Origin: JBBROS01 sp038229135
GTDB lineage: Bacteria > Pseudomonadota > Alphaproteobacteria > Acetobacterales > Acetobacteraceae
Assembly: GCA_038229135.1 (NCBI GenBank)
Contig: JBBROS010000010.1
Coordinates: 34,174-98,173, forward strand
Direction of reading: 5' to 3'
DNA: 64,000 nt
Position 1 is the stretch's first letter. Each line of letters opens with the position of its first letter. Both the position numbers and the translations under genes were made by a program. Positions 52,060-60,669 of this stretch are shown here, piece by piece. The notes below the pieces were generated by a model that saw only the letters and a program-made list of their open reading frames with translations, did no database searches and was not told the DNA's origin.

Positions 52060-54312
52060 CTATTCTGCGGCCATGGTGGCCTGGGTGCGGTTCATCAGCT
52101 TCTGCCAGGTGGACAGCGCCTGTGCGACGACCTGGTCCATGTTGTAGTATTTGTATGTGGCGAGGCGGCCGACGAAGGTTACGTCGTCGGTGGCGTCGGC
52201 CAGGGCCTGGTAGCGGCGGTAGAGATCGGCGTTCTCGGGGCGGGGGACTGGGTAGTAGGGATCCCCTTCGGCGGTGGGGTATTCGCGGCAGAGACTCGTC
52301 TGCGCGTGGACCTGGCCGGTGAGGTGCTTGAATTCGGTGGTGCGGGTGTAGGGCACGGCCGGGTCGGGCTCGTTCACGACGCCGACGGGAAGGGCCTGCG
52401 CGACCTCGAGGGTTTCGTGCTCGAAGCGTAGGCTGCGGTAGGGGAGGCGGCCGTGGCGGTGGCCGAAATACTCATCGACCGGACCGGTGAACACCATGTG
52501 CGGCGAGCGGCTGCCAACGTCCTGCCACTCCGTTTCCAGCGCCACCTCGATGTTGGGATGGTGGAGCATGCGGCGGAACATCGCAGTGTAGCCGTCGCGC
52601 GGCATGGCCTGGAACCGGTCGGTGAAATAGCGGTCATCGTCGTTGGTGCGGGTTGGGACGCGGGCGGTCACGGACTTGTCGAGCTCGCTGGGGTCGAGGC
52701 CCCATTGCTTGCGGGTGTAGCCCTGGAAGAAGGCTTCGTAGAGCTCGCGGCCCACGGCGCCGAGCACGACGTCCGCCGAGGTGCGGACGGGCACGCGGGA
52801 CACGGCACGGGCACCGAGGAAGGCGGCGACCTCGGCTTCGGCCAGGTCCACGCCGAAGAAGCGGTTGACGGTGGTGCGGTTGATCGGGATCGGCAGGAGC
52901 TGGCATCCGGCGAAGGTGGGAACGCGGGCGAGGACACGGTGCTCGTAGGGGCGCCAGGCGGTGAAGCGGCTGAGATAGTCCATCACCGCTTCCGAGTTGG
53001 TGTGGAATATGTGCGGGCCGTAAGGGTGGATGAGAATGCCGGCTGCGTCGGGCGCGTCATGGGCGTTGCCGCCGATATGGGGGCGCCGATCGACCAGGAG
53101 CACGCGGCGCCCACTGCCAGCGGCGAGGCGCTCGGCCAGCACCGACCCGGCGAACCCGGCGCCGACCACCACGTGGTCGTACTCGGCGCGGCGGAGGATG
53201 CCCGGCGCGCGGCGGGTGGCGTGGACCTGGGCGTGCATGCGGGACCAGATACTGTCCCAGCCCATGGCGGCGATGGCGCGGTCGGCCTCCGGGCGCCAGG
53301 TCTCGGGCAGTGGGCGTTGGGCGAGGGCGGCGTCGATCCCGGCCGCGAACGCCTGGGCGTCGGCCGCGATGTGGACGGCCTGCAGCCCGCCATAGGTGGC
53401 GACCACGTCGGCGATGGGGGTGGACACGACGGCCAGGCCGGCGGCGAGGTATTCGGGGGTCTTGGTGGGGCTGATGTATCGGGTGGCTTGGTTCAGCGCG
53501 AAGGGCATCATCGCCGCGTCCCAATGCGCGCAGGTGGCGGGCAGCTCCGCGTAGGCGCGGGAGCCGAGCCAGTGGAGGTTGGGCGCCTGGGGCAGGTCCG
53601 CCGGGTCGATCTTGGCAACGGGGCCGACGAGGATGAAGTGCACCTCGGGCCGGAGGGCGGCGGCCTCGGCGAGGAGCGTGGTGTCGAGCCGCTCGTCGAT
53701 CACGCCATAGAAGCCCACGCGGGGATGCGGGATGGCGGCATGGTCCGCAGGCTCGGGGAGGATGGTGCGGGCTGGGGCGAAATGGGAGGTGTCGACGCCG
53801 CTTGGCATGGCATGAACGTTGCGATGGAGCGTGCGCTTGGCTTCGTAGAGGCTGTGGCCCCCGGTGAACACCACGGCGGCGCGGGCCATGAGGGCGCGCT
53901 CGCGCGCGGGAAGGCCGGGATCGGCGTAGCGGAAGGCCGAAAGCTCGTCCATGCAGTCATAGACGGTCGGGTTGCCCACGAGGTGTTCGGTCCAGTCGAG
54001 GGCGTGCGGGGTATAGTACCACAGGATAGGGCGCTCAATCCGGTTCCCGATCATCAGCTCGGCCAGGATCATTCGCATGCCTGCGAGATAGCCCTCGGGG
54101 TCGACCCCGTGCGGAAGCTGGGGCACCACCACCACCACCCCCTCTGGCGTGGTGCGGGTGACGGCGTGCGGGCGGATGCCATGGTGCCATTCGGCATCCT
54201 CGATGTACCACACGCGGATGCTGCGGGCTGCCCGGACGAGAAGGTGCTGTGGGCGCTGGAAGACGAAGTCCCAGCGCAGGTGGGAGAAGCACAGCAGGTC
54301 TTGTCCGGCCAT
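52060..54312 (-). CDS. glf: Glycosyltransferase-UDP-galactopyranose mutase fusion
   Basis: One 750-residue protein holds two enzymes. Residues ~5-365 form a GT-B glycosyltransferase (GT1/GT4 like) with the group's HLRWDFVFQRPQHLL start and YDCMDELSAF. PSGVDTSHFAP and PHPRVGFYGVIDER come next, then TKTPEYLAAGLAVVSTPI. Residues ~377-750 are a flavin-dependent UDP-galactopyranose mutase. It carries VVVGAGFAGSVLAERLA, HIGGNAHDAPD, PYGPHIFHTNSE, a YTRKQWGLDPSELDKSV substrate block and the terminal ATYKYYNMDQVV. It would make UDP-galactofuranose and pass it on for transfer, probably to a surface glycan. ATG 54312 gives a clean MAGQDLLCFSH start. The fusion is in frame and uninterrupted. Confidence 0.93.
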   Translation of the reverse strand: MAGQDLLCFSHLRWDFVFQRPQHLLVRAARSIRVWYIEDAEWHHGIRPHAVTRTTPEGVVVVVPQLPHGVDPEGYLAGMRMILAELMIGNRIERPILWYYTPHALDWTEHLVGNPTVYDCMDELSAFRYADPGLPARERALMARAAVVFTGGHSLYEAKRTLHRNVHAMPSGVDTSHFAPARTILPEPADHAAIPHPRVGFYGVIDERLDTTLLAEAAALRPEVHFILVGPVAKIDPADLPQAPNLHWLGSRAYAELPATCAHWDAAMMPFALNQATRYISPTKTPEYLAAGLAVVSTPIADVVATYGGLQAVHIAADAQAFAAGIDAALAQRPLPETWRPEADRAIAAMGWDSIWSRMHAQVHATRRAPGILRRAEYDHVVVGAGFAGSVLAERLAAGSGRRVLLVDRRPHIGGNAHDAPDAAGILIHPYGPHIFHTNSEAVMDYLSRFTAWRPYEHRVLARVPTFAGCQLLPIPINRTTVNRFFGVDLAEAEVAAFLGARAVSRVPVRTSADVVLGAVGRELYEAFFQGYTRKQWGLDPSELDKSVTARVPTRTNDDDRYFTDRFQAMPRDGYTAMFRRMLHHPNIEVALETEWQDVGSRSPHMVFTGPVDEYFGHRHGRLPYRSLRFEHETLEVAQALPVGVVNEPDPAVPYTRTTEFKHLTGQVHAQTSLCREYPTAEGDPYYPVPRPENADLYRRYQALADATDDVTFVGRLATYKYYNMDQVVAQALSTWQKLMNRTQATMAAE

Positions 54313-54385
54313 CGTTGGTCCTTCTGCAGCATTGGGCCTCGGTCCAGGCGGCAACGGGCGAGGCTGACGTAAGTTCATTCAGACG

Positions 54386-55594
54386 GTGACGGTTCTGCGA
54401 CGGACGCGGAAACTCGGCTACGAGGCCGTCGTTCAGGCCCTCATGCTTGACCGATCGATGATGCCTGCCACCGCCCCGGAAACTCCGGGGTCCCCGAAGC
54501 TCGACCCGCGGGCGGCAGCCAAAGCGGCGAGGCTGCGTTACGTGCACCACCAAAAACCCGGCCTCCGGCGTGAGCGGGACGGGGACCATTGGCGCTTCTA
54601 CAAGCCCGACGGCACGGAGGTGACGGCCGAGGAGGACGTCGCGCGCATCAGGAAGCTCGCCATCCCACCGGCCTACACCGACGTGTGGATTTGCCCGGAC
54701 CCGAGGGGCCACCTGCAGGCGGTGGGGCGGGATGCGCGGGGGCGGAAACAGTATCGCTACCACCCGCGGTGGCGCCAGGTGCGCGACGAATCGAAGTATT
54801 CGAAGATGCTCGTGTTCGGGCGCGTGCTTCCGGTCATCCGGGCGCAGGTGCAGGTGGATCTGGGGCTGCATGGGCTGCCCAAGCGCAAGGTGGTCGCGGC
54901 CATCGTGGCGCTGCTCGAGAAGACCATGATGCGCGTGGGCAACGAGGAGTATGCGAAGCAGAACCAGAGCTACGGCCTGACGACGCTGAAGGACCAGCAT
55001 GCGATCGTTCGGGGCAAGCACCTGACGTTCGATTTCCGGGGCAAGCACGGGATCAACCATCACATAGACCTCGACGACCGGCGGCTGGCGCAGGTCGTCA
55101 AGCGCTGCCGGGACCTGGACGGGCAGGACCTGTTCCAGTTCGTCGGGGAAGACGGGCACCAGCACCATGTGACGAGCGACGACGTGAACCAATACCTCCA
55201 CGAGGTAACGGGCGAGGATGTCACCGCGAAGGACTTCCGCACCTGGGCGGCGACGACGCTGGCTGCTGTCACGCTTTCGAGCCTCGAGGCGTTCGACAGC
55301 ACGGCGAAGGCCAAGAAGAATCTTCTGCACGCGGTGGAGCACGTGGCGAAAAGCCTGGGGAACACGCCGGCGATCTGCCGCAAGTGCTATATCCACCCGG
55401 CTGTTTTCGAGGGCTACCTGGATGGCAGCCTGCTCGAGGGGCTGCGCGCGCGGGCCGACGAGATGGTTGAGACTGGGGTTGCGGAAGAGGGGGCGCCTCG
55501 GCTGACCGCGGAGGAGATGGCGATCACGGCGTATCTCGCGCGGCGGCTGGGGGAGGCGGTGGCGGACCCGGCGCATAAGGGGCTGAAGCCTTAA
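54386..55594 (+). CDS. topB: DNA topoisomerase IB
   Basis: A bacterial type IB topoisomerase that relaxes supercoils by a 3'-phosphotyrosine. The N-terminal LRYVHHQKPGLRR block and the IPPAYTDVWICPDPRGHLQAVGRDARGRKQY core of the DNA-binding cap are present. The catalytic domain has KSKMLVFGRVLP-type residues, MMRVGNEEYAKQNQSYGL, RGKHG, and the nucleophile in CRKCYIHP (about residue 335). The start is uncertain. GTG 54386 gives 402 residues, slightly long for the family. ATG codons at 54443, 54458 and 54461 would give 378-383 residues and leave more room for the promoter shared with the divergent fusion gene. The symbol is provisional. Confidence 0.88.
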   Translation: MTVLRRTRKLGYEAVVQALMLDRSMMPATAPETPGSPKLDPRAAAKAARLRYVHHQKPGLRRERDGDHWRFYKPDGTEVTAEEDVARIRKLAIPPAYTDVWICPDPRGHLQAVGRDARGRKQYRYHPRWRQVRDESKYSKMLVFGRVLPVIRAQVQVDLGLHGLPKRKVVAAIVALLEKTMMRVGNEEYAKQNQSYGLTTLKDQHAIVRGKHLTFDFRGKHGINHHIDLDDRRLAQVVKRCRDLDGQDLFQFVGEDGHQHHVTSDDVNQYLHEVTGEDVTAKDFRTWAATTLAAVTLSSLEAFDSTAKAKKNLLHAVEHVAKSLGNTPAICRKCYIHPAVFEGYLDGSLLEGLRARADEMVETGVAEEGAPRLTAEEMAITAYLARRLGEAVADPAHKGLKP

Positions 55595-55634
55595 CGATCC
55601 GGCCCGGGGCGGCTCCTGTTCGTGCCGGCGCCGA

Positions 55635-55657
55635 CCCCTCTCCCGCAAGGCGAGGGG
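55635..55657. repeat. Short C/G palindrome between topoisomerase IB and paaG genes
   Basis: Six-bp stem (CCCCTC 55635-55640 with GAGGGG 55652-55657) and 11-base loop containing CCCGCAAGG, as at 1597. It lies 41 bases after the topoisomerase stop and 55 bases before paaG. Confidence 0.45.
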
Positions 55658-55711
55658 CGGTTGCGCTTCTCCTGGCCTCCGCCATGATACGGCGGACGAG
55701 GGGGAGGCCGG

Positions 55712-56491
55712 ATGCAGGGTGCGGTGCAGGTTTCGGTGGCGCGCGGGGTGATGGCGGTGTTGCTGGACCGGCCTGCCGTGCTGAACAGCTTCGACGACGC
55801 CATGCACGCCGGGCTCCGGGCGGCGCTGGGCCGGGCGGCGGCAGAGGCGGGGGTGCGGGCGGTGCTGCTGCACGGGGCCGGGCAGGGGTTCTGCGCCGGG
55901 GCGGATCTGGGCGATGTCGGGCCGGGGCAGGACCTGGGCGCGGATCTAGAGAACAAGTTCAACCCGCTGGTGCGGCTGATCCGGGGTTTGCCGAAGCCCG
56001 TCGTGTGTGCGGTGCATGGCGTGGCGGCCGGGGCGGGGGCGAACATCGCGCTCGCGTGCGACATCGTGGTCGCGGGGGAGGGGGCGCGGTTCATCCAGGC
56101 CTTCGTCAAGATCGGGCTGCTGCCGGATGCGGGGGGCACGTGGACGCTGCCGCGGCTGGTGGGCGATGCGCGGGCGCGGGCCATGGCGCTGCTGGGGGAT
56201 GCGGTGAGCGGGGCGGAGGCGGCGGCCTGGGGGATGGTGTGGCGGGCGGTGCCGGACGAGCGGGTGCTCGAGGAGGCGCAGGCGATCGCGGCGCGGCTGG
56301 CGGGGATGCCGGCCGGGGCGCTGGCGGCGATCAAGCGGGCCTTCGCCGTTTCTGGGGCACACACGCTCGAGCAGCAGCTGGACCATGAGCGGGATGCTCA
56401 ACGCGCGCTGGGTGGCACGGCAGATTTCCGGGAGGGGGTGCATGCCTTCCTCGAGAAGCGGTCGCCGCACTTCGAGGGCGCCCCCGAATGA
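55712..56491 (+). CDS. paaG: Phenylacetyl-CoA pathway enoyl-CoA hydratase/isomerase PaaG
   Basis: Crotonase-fold enzyme that isomerises ring-epoxy phenylacetyl-CoA to the oxepin form in aerobic phenylacetate breakdown. The 259-residue protein has the acyl-CoA block LNSFDDAMHAGL, the first oxyanion segment GAGQGFCAGADLGDV, the second oxyanion helix start VCAVHGVAAGAGANIALACDIV, and the active-site LPDAGGTWTLPRLVG. The terminal FREGVHAFLEKRSPHF is typical of the family. Its stop overlaps the ATG of paaI, and paaK follows, which supports the PaaG assignment over other crotonases. Confidence 0.92.
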   Translation: MQGAVQVSVARGVMAVLLDRPAVLNSFDDAMHAGLRAALGRAAAEAGVRAVLLHGAGQGFCAGADLGDVGPGQDLGADLENKFNPLVRLIRGLPKPVVCAVHGVAAGAGANIALACDIVVAGEGARFIQAFVKIGLLPDAGGTWTLPRLVGDARARAMALLGDAVSGAEAAAWGMVWRAVPDERVLEEAQAIAARLAGMPAGALAAIKRAFAVSGAHTLEQQLDHERDAQRALGGTADFREGVHAFLEKRSPHFEGAPE

Positions 56492-56916
56492 CGCCGGACG
56501 AGATTGCGCGCGCTTCGGCGCGGGCGATGTGGGACGGGGACCGGGCGAGCGCCGGGCTGGGGATGGTGCTGGAGGCGGTGGGGCCGGGCACCGCGACGCT
56601 GTCCATGGCCGTGCGGGGCGACATGGTCAACGGGCACGGCACCTGCCATGGCGGGTTCATCTTCTGCCTGGCCGACAGCGCGTTCGCGTTTGCCTGCAAC
56701 AGCTCCGGCGAGGGCGCGGTGGCGGCGCAGTGCCACGTGGCTTTCCTGCGGCCGGTGCGGGACGGGGAGCTTCTCGTGGCGACGGCGCTGGTGCGGCATA
56801 GCGAGGGGCGGAGCGGGATCACGGACGTGACGATCCGGGTCGGGAACGCGGTGGTGGCGGAGTTCCGGGGGCATTCGCGCACCGTGGGGCATCGCTGGGT
56901 GGCCGATGCGCCCTGA
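56488..56916 (+). CDS. paaI: Hydroxyphenylacetyl-CoA thioesterase PaaI
   Basis: Hotdog-fold thioesterase that rescues CoA from dead-end intermediates of phenylacetate degradation. The 142-residue protein has the family start MTPDEIARASARAMWDGDRAS and the catalytic HGTCHGGFIFCLADSAFAFACNS region (the HGG plus Asp). It ends in DVTIRVGNAVVAEFRGHSR. It overlaps paaG by four bases (ATGA) and paaK by 11. Confidence 0.94.
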   Translation: MTPDEIARASARAMWDGDRASAGLGMVLEAVGPGTATLSMAVRGDMVNGHGTCHGGFIFCLADSAFAFACNSSGEGAVAAQCHVAFLRPVRDGELLVATALVRHSEGRSGITDVTIRVGNAVVAEFRGHSRTVGHRWVADAP

Positions 56917-58210
56917 CCTCTCGCCGCGCCCGGGCGAGTTGGAGCCGATCGAGACGGCGAGCCGGGACGAGATCGGGGCGCTGCAGCTCCAGCGGATGCG
57001 GGGTGCGCTGGCCCGGGCGCAGGCGGTGCCGCACTACGCCCGGGCGTTTGCGGCGGCCGGGGTGGATGCGGGGGACATGCGGCATCTGGACGACCTGGTG
57101 CGCTTCCCGTTCACCACGAAAGCGGATTTGCGCGACAACTACCCGTTCGGGATGTTCGCCGTGCCGCGGGAGCGGGTTGCGCGGATCCATGCCAGCAGCG
57201 GCACCACGGGGCGGCCGACGGTGGTGGGCTACACGCAGGCCGACCTGGACGTTTGGGCCGGGCTGATGGCGCGGAGCCTGCGGGCGGCCGGCGCCCGGCC
57301 CGGGATGCGGGTGCACAACGCCTATGGCTACGGGCTGTTCACCGGGGGGCTGGGCGCGCATGCCGGGGCCGAGCGGCTGGGCTGCACCGTGATCCCGATC
57401 AGCGGCGGGCAGACCGAGCGCCAGGTGCAGCTGATCCGGGATTTCGAGCCGGACGTCATCCTGGTGACGCCGAGCTACATGCTGGCGATCCTGGACGCGT
57501 TCCGCGCGGCCGGGCTCGACCCGGCGGCCACCAGCCTCAAGGTGGGCGTGTTCGGCGCGGAGCCCTGGACGAACGCGATGCGGGGCGAGATCGAGGCGGC
57601 CTTCGCCATGCATGCGGTGGACATCTACGGCCTGTCCGAGGTGATGGGCCCCGGCGTCGCGCAGGAATGCGTGGAGACGAAGGACGGGCTGCACCTGTGG
57701 GAGGACCATTTCTACCCGGAGGTGATCGACCCGGCGACGGGCCGCGTGCTGCCTGACGGGGAAGAGGGCGAGCTGGTGCTGACCACGCTCACGAAAGAGG
57801 CGATGCCGGTGATCCGCTACCGGACGCGGGACCTGACGCGGCTGATGCCGGGCACGGCGCGAAGCATGCGGCGGATGGTGAAGGTGACGGGCCGGAGCGA
57901 CGACATGATGATCGTGCGCGGGGTGAACGTGTTCCCGACGCAGGTGGAGGAGCTGGTGCTTGGGGAGCCGGAGCTGTCCGGGCACTACCAGATCGAGCTG
58001 TCCCGCGAGGGGCGGATGGACATGATGCTGGTGCGGGTGGAGGCGCGGCCGGAGAGTTTTGGCCTCGTGGACGGGGCCGGGCTGGCGCGGCTGATCAAGG
58101 ACCGGATCGGGGTGACGGCGGTTGTGGAGGTGGTGGCGCCCGGAGGGGTCGAGCGGTCGTTGGGCAAGGCGCGGCGGGTGATCGACCGTAGGCCGCCGCT
58201 TTTGGCATAG
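56906..58210 (+). CDS. paaK: Phenylacetate-CoA ligase PaaK
   Basis: Activates phenylacetate with ATP and CoA at the entrance of the pathway. The 434-residue protein matches the family length. The PFTTKADLRDNYPFGMF block, the adenylate-forming motif ASSGTTGRPTVVGYT, GAERLGCTVIPISGGQTERQ, IYGLSEVMGPGVAQEC and the C-terminal MMIVRGVNVFPTQVEELV are all present. The final lysine region around LGKARRVIDRRP supplies the catalytic Lys. The ATG at 56906 overlaps paaI. The ring-epoxidase genes paaABCDE are not in the window. Confidence 0.95.
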   Translation: MRPDLSPRPGELEPIETASRDEIGALQLQRMRGALARAQAVPHYARAFAAAGVDAGDMRHLDDLVRFPFTTKADLRDNYPFGMFAVPRERVARIHASSGTTGRPTVVGYTQADLDVWAGLMARSLRAAGARPGMRVHNAYGYGLFTGGLGAHAGAERLGCTVIPISGGQTERQVQLIRDFEPDVILVTPSYMLAILDAFRAAGLDPAATSLKVGVFGAEPWTNAMRGEIEAAFAMHAVDIYGLSEVMGPGVAQECVETKDGLHLWEDHFYPEVIDPATGRVLPDGEEGELVLTTLTKEAMPVIRYRTRDLTRLMPGTARSMRRMVKVTGRSDDMMIVRGVNVFPTQVEELVLGEPELSGHYQIELSREGRMDMMLVRVEARPESFGLVDGAGLARLIKDRIGVTAVVEVVAPGGVERSLGKARRVIDRRPPLLA

Positions 58211-58257
58211 CTGGGGCATGGTGCTTGCATGGCTCTACGCGGATCGAAGCGGGGGGC

Positions 58258-59277
58258 ATGATGCGCGGATGGATGTTGGGGCTGCTGGTGGCCGGTTCAT
58301 CGACGATGGGGCCGGCGTGGGCGCAGTCCCAGGCGACCGGGCCTACGCTGGCGGCGGTGAAGGCGCGGGGCATGCTGGAGTGCACGGCCGGGCTCGGGGT
58401 GGTGGGCTTCGGGCTTTACGACAAGCAGGGCGTGTTCCAGGGGCTGGATGCCGACACGTGCCGGGCCATTGCGGCGGCGGTGCTGGGGGAGCCCAAGGTG
58501 CGGTTCACGGCCGTCAGCAGCCCGCAGCGGCTGACGGTCCTGCAGACGGGCCAGGTGGACGTGACGGTGACGACGCTGACCTGGACCCTGTCGCGCGAGG
58601 CGATGAACGGGACGGAGTTCGCGTTCGTGAACTTCTACGACGGGCAGAGCTTCCTGGTGCGGAAGGCAAGCGGCGTGAAGGTGGCGACGGACCTGAAGGG
58701 GGCTGCGGTCTGCACCACCCAGGGCAGCACGAGCGAGCTGAACCTGGCCGACTGGTCGCGGACCAACAACGCGAACATCCGGGCCGTGGTGTTCGAGCGG
58801 GCGCCGGACGGCATGGCGGCTTATGAGGCGGGGCGGTGCGACGCCTACAGCACGGATGCCGGGCAGCTGGCCGCGAACCGGACGGCGCTGCAGGTGCCGG
58901 ACGACCACATCGTGCTCAGCGAGCGCATCAGCAAGGAGCCGGTGGGCCCTGCGGTGCGCAAGGGCGACGAGCAGTGGCTGGACATCGTGAAGTGGACGGG
59001 GTTCGCGCTGGTGAACGCCGAGGAGCTCGGGGTGACGCAGGCGAACGTGGACGAGATGCTGAAGAGCCCGAGCCCGGCGGTGCAGCGGCTGCTGGGCGTG
59101 CAGGGGGACCTCGGGCCGATGCTCGGCCTCGACAAGCGCTGGGCCTACAACATGATCAAGGCGGTCGGGAATTACGGCGAGATCTACGAGCGCGCGTTCG
59201 GCGGCGTGGGGCTGCCGCGCGGGGTGAACCGGCTGTGGAACCAGGGGGGGATCATGTACGCGCCGCCGTTGCGGTAG
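58258..59277 (+). CDS. General L-amino-acid ABC transporter substrate-binding protein (AapJ-like)
   Basis: Periplasmic amino-acid receptor. The 339-residue protein has a signal peptide (MMRGWMLGLLVAGSSTMGPAWA) and the SBP family 3 body. It shows LAAVKARGMLECTAGLGVVGFG, GLDADTCRAIAAAVLG, RLTVLQTGQVDVTVTTLTWTLSRE and the AapJ-type AYSTDAGQLAANR block. Length and the tail with NRLWNQGGIMYAPPLR match AapJ/BztA. The genes for the membrane and ATPase subunits (aapQMP) are not adjacent, so it is an orphan receptor here. It begins 48 bases after paaK, but its role is probably unrelated. Confidence 0.9.
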   Translation: MMRGWMLGLLVAGSSTMGPAWAQSQATGPTLAAVKARGMLECTAGLGVVGFGLYDKQGVFQGLDADTCRAIAAAVLGEPKVRFTAVSSPQRLTVLQTGQVDVTVTTLTWTLSREAMNGTEFAFVNFYDGQSFLVRKASGVKVATDLKGAAVCTTQGSTSELNLADWSRTNNANIRAVVFERAPDGMAAYEAGRCDAYSTDAGQLAANRTALQVPDDHIVLSERISKEPVGPAVRKGDEQWLDIVKWTGFALVNAEELGVTQANVDEMLKSPSPAVQRLLGVQGDLGPMLGLDKRWAYNMIKAVGNYGEIYERAFGGVGLPRGVNRLWNQGGIMYAPPLR

Positions 59278-59307
59278 GGCGTTCGCAATCGGGGTTCGTG
59301 CGAGCCG

Positions 59308-59342
59308 TCCCCCTCTCCCGACCTTCTTAGCAAGGGAGGGGG
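59308..59342. repeat. C/G palindrome between the convergent AapJ-like and anti-sigma genes
   Basis: CCCCCTC at the left and GAGGGGG at the right form the stem with an ~20-base loop. Another member of the short palindrome family, placed between convergent stops. Confidence 0.4.
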
Positions 59343-59351
59343 TAAGGCCGC

Positions 59352-60059
59352 CTAAATGCCTGTGAGCAGGCCCTTGTAGACGACGGGGCCGGTGGGGAGG
59401 CGTGTTGGGGAGCCGCCTTGTGGCTCCTGGCTCACGAGCAGGGTGGTGCCGGGTGGCACCGCGTTCGGCGAGGGGGCGAGCTGGAGGCGGCCGGTGGCGG
59501 GCAGCAGGCCGAGGCTTTCGGGCACGGTGGCGCCGGGGCGGACGGCCCAGAGCTCGAGCGAGCGGCCCAAGGGGATGTCCGGCGTGCCGGTGGCGAGGAT
59601 GGTGGCCGCGCCGTTGGGCTCGAGCCGGATGAGGAAGATCGTGCCCGGGCCATCGATGGCCGAGAGCGCGGCCAGCTGCACGGGGGGCGGGGCGGGGCGG
59701 GCGAGGAGCGCCAGGGCCAGGGAGGCGGCGACTGCGCTGGCGCCGATCGTGGCCAGGCGCCAAGGGTTGCGAGGGCGGCGCGGGCTTTGGATGACGCTCT
59801 CGATGCCGCTGGCCAGGGCCAGGCGCTGCCACAGCACGGGCGGGGGTGGCACCGTTGGGCTGAGCTCGGCGAGTGGCGCGAGCCGGCGCTCCCACGAGGC
59901 GATGCTGGTGGCGAGAGCCGCCTCCAGCGCGGCCCGTGCCTGGACCGTGGCGCGCTCCTTCGGAGACAAGGTGCCGAGCACGTATTCTGCCGCCAGCAGG
60001 TCGTCGTCTGGCGCTTCGTCTGGCGCGTCGTCGGGCCGGGTGGCGGTCGGGTCGCTCAT
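59352..60059 (-). CDS. rskA: Anti-sigma factor of the RskA (anti-SigK) family
   Basis: Membrane-bound regulator that holds its ECF sigma factor inactive. The 235-residue protein has a cytoplasmic anti-sigma part (DDDLLAAEYVLGTLSPKERA) typical of RskA, a single transmembrane helix at about 102-122 (LATIGASAVAASLALALLA), and a periplasmic domain with the DUF1707/anti-sigma-K-like FLIRLEPNGAATILATG, LELWAVRPG, and VSQEPQGGSPTRLPTGPVVYKG blocks. It has no zinc-binding HxxxCxxC motif. The ATG at 60059 overlaps the sigma gene stop. Release of sigma by regulated proteolysis is the known mode in the family. Confidence 0.92.
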   Translation of the reverse strand: MSDPTATRPDDAPDEAPDDDLLAAEYVLGTLSPKERATVQARAALEAALATSIASWERRLAPLAELSPTVPPPPVLWQRLALASGIESVIQSPRRPRNPWRLATIGASAVAASLALALLARPAPPPVQLAALSAIDGPGTIFLIRLEPNGAATILATGTPDIPLGRSLELWAVRPGATVPESLGLLPATGRLQLAPSPNAVPPGTTLLVSQEPQGGSPTRLPTGPVVYKGLLTGI

Positions 60060-60622
60060 GTCGCTCCCCTTTCAAGGCAGCCGCGCAAAATGATGAGTGC
60101 GCGGCGGATGCTGGACTTCACGGTCCCAAGCGGTTGACGCAGGCGGGCTGCGACCTCGGCATGTGTGAGGCCTTCGACGAAGGCGAGCAGCACGAGGGCT
60201 CGGCGTTCAGGCTCGACTTCGCCCAGGCAGCGGTGCAGCGCCTGGCCTGCTTCGTCGTCCTGCAAGCGCTCGAGCGGCAGCTTGTCCGGGTCGATCGGCT
60301 CGGGCGCATCGTCGGCTGGCTGCACCTCCCGGCGGGTGCGGGCCATGGTGTCGAGCGCGCGGTAGCGGACCAGGCTCACGAGCCAGGCCTTGCCCGCACC
60401 GAGTGACGGATCGAACCGGGCGGCGTTGCGCCAGACCTGGAGCAGCGCGTCGTGCACCGCATCGGAGGCGCGGGCCGGGTCTCGGGTGATGCGGAGCGCG
60501 ACGCCGTAGAGGAGCGCGCCATGCAGGTCGTAGAGGCGCCGGAAGGCGGGGCCGTCGGCTGTGGCGCAGCGAGCGAGAAGCATGGCGGTCTCGTCATCCG
60601 CTGGGGCGGCCGGGTCTGTCAT
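60056..60622 (-). CDS. sigK: ECF RNA polymerase sigma factor of the SigK type
   Basis: Alternative sigma factor that would direct RNA polymerase to a stress regulon. The 188-residue protein has sigma region 2 (about 25-95: FRRLYDLHGALLYGVALRI, ASDAVHDALLQVW) and region 4 (about 125-180: PERRALVLLAFVEGLTHAEVAARL, LGTVKSSIRRALIIL), joined by a short linker without region 3. Its stop overlaps the ATG of an RskA-type anti-sigma gene, and a fasciclin gene lies 47 bases upstream on the same strand. SigK controls fasciclin-domain lipoproteins in mycobacteria, so the three-gene set supports a SigK-type assignment. A perfect 11-bp inverted repeat spans the start codon. Confidence 0.92.
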   Translation of the reverse strand: MTDPAAPADDETAMLLARCATADGPAFRRLYDLHGALLYGVALRITRDPARASDAVHDALLQVWRNAARFDPSLGAGKAWLVSLVRYRALDTMARTRREVQPADDAPEPIDPDKLPLERLQDDEAGQALHRCLGEVEPERRALVLLAFVEGLTHAEVAARLRQPLGTVKSSIRRALIILRGCLERGAT

Positions 60623-60649
60623 GACGCGTGTATGGCGGCAGACCCGGCC
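60608..60649 (-). promoter_or_regulatory. Inverted repeat enclosing the sigma gene start codon
   Basis: Perfect 11-bp arms GGCCGGGTCTG (60608-60618) and CAGACCCGGCC (60639-60649) are separated by 20 bases. On the minus-strand mRNA the loop contains the ATG, and the second arm forms codons 2-5. The structure could limit translation of the sigma factor relative to the upstream fasciclin. No protein-binding or riboswitch identity is known. Confidence 0.5.
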
Positions 60650-60669
60650 GTTGGTAAGAGGGGAAGTGC

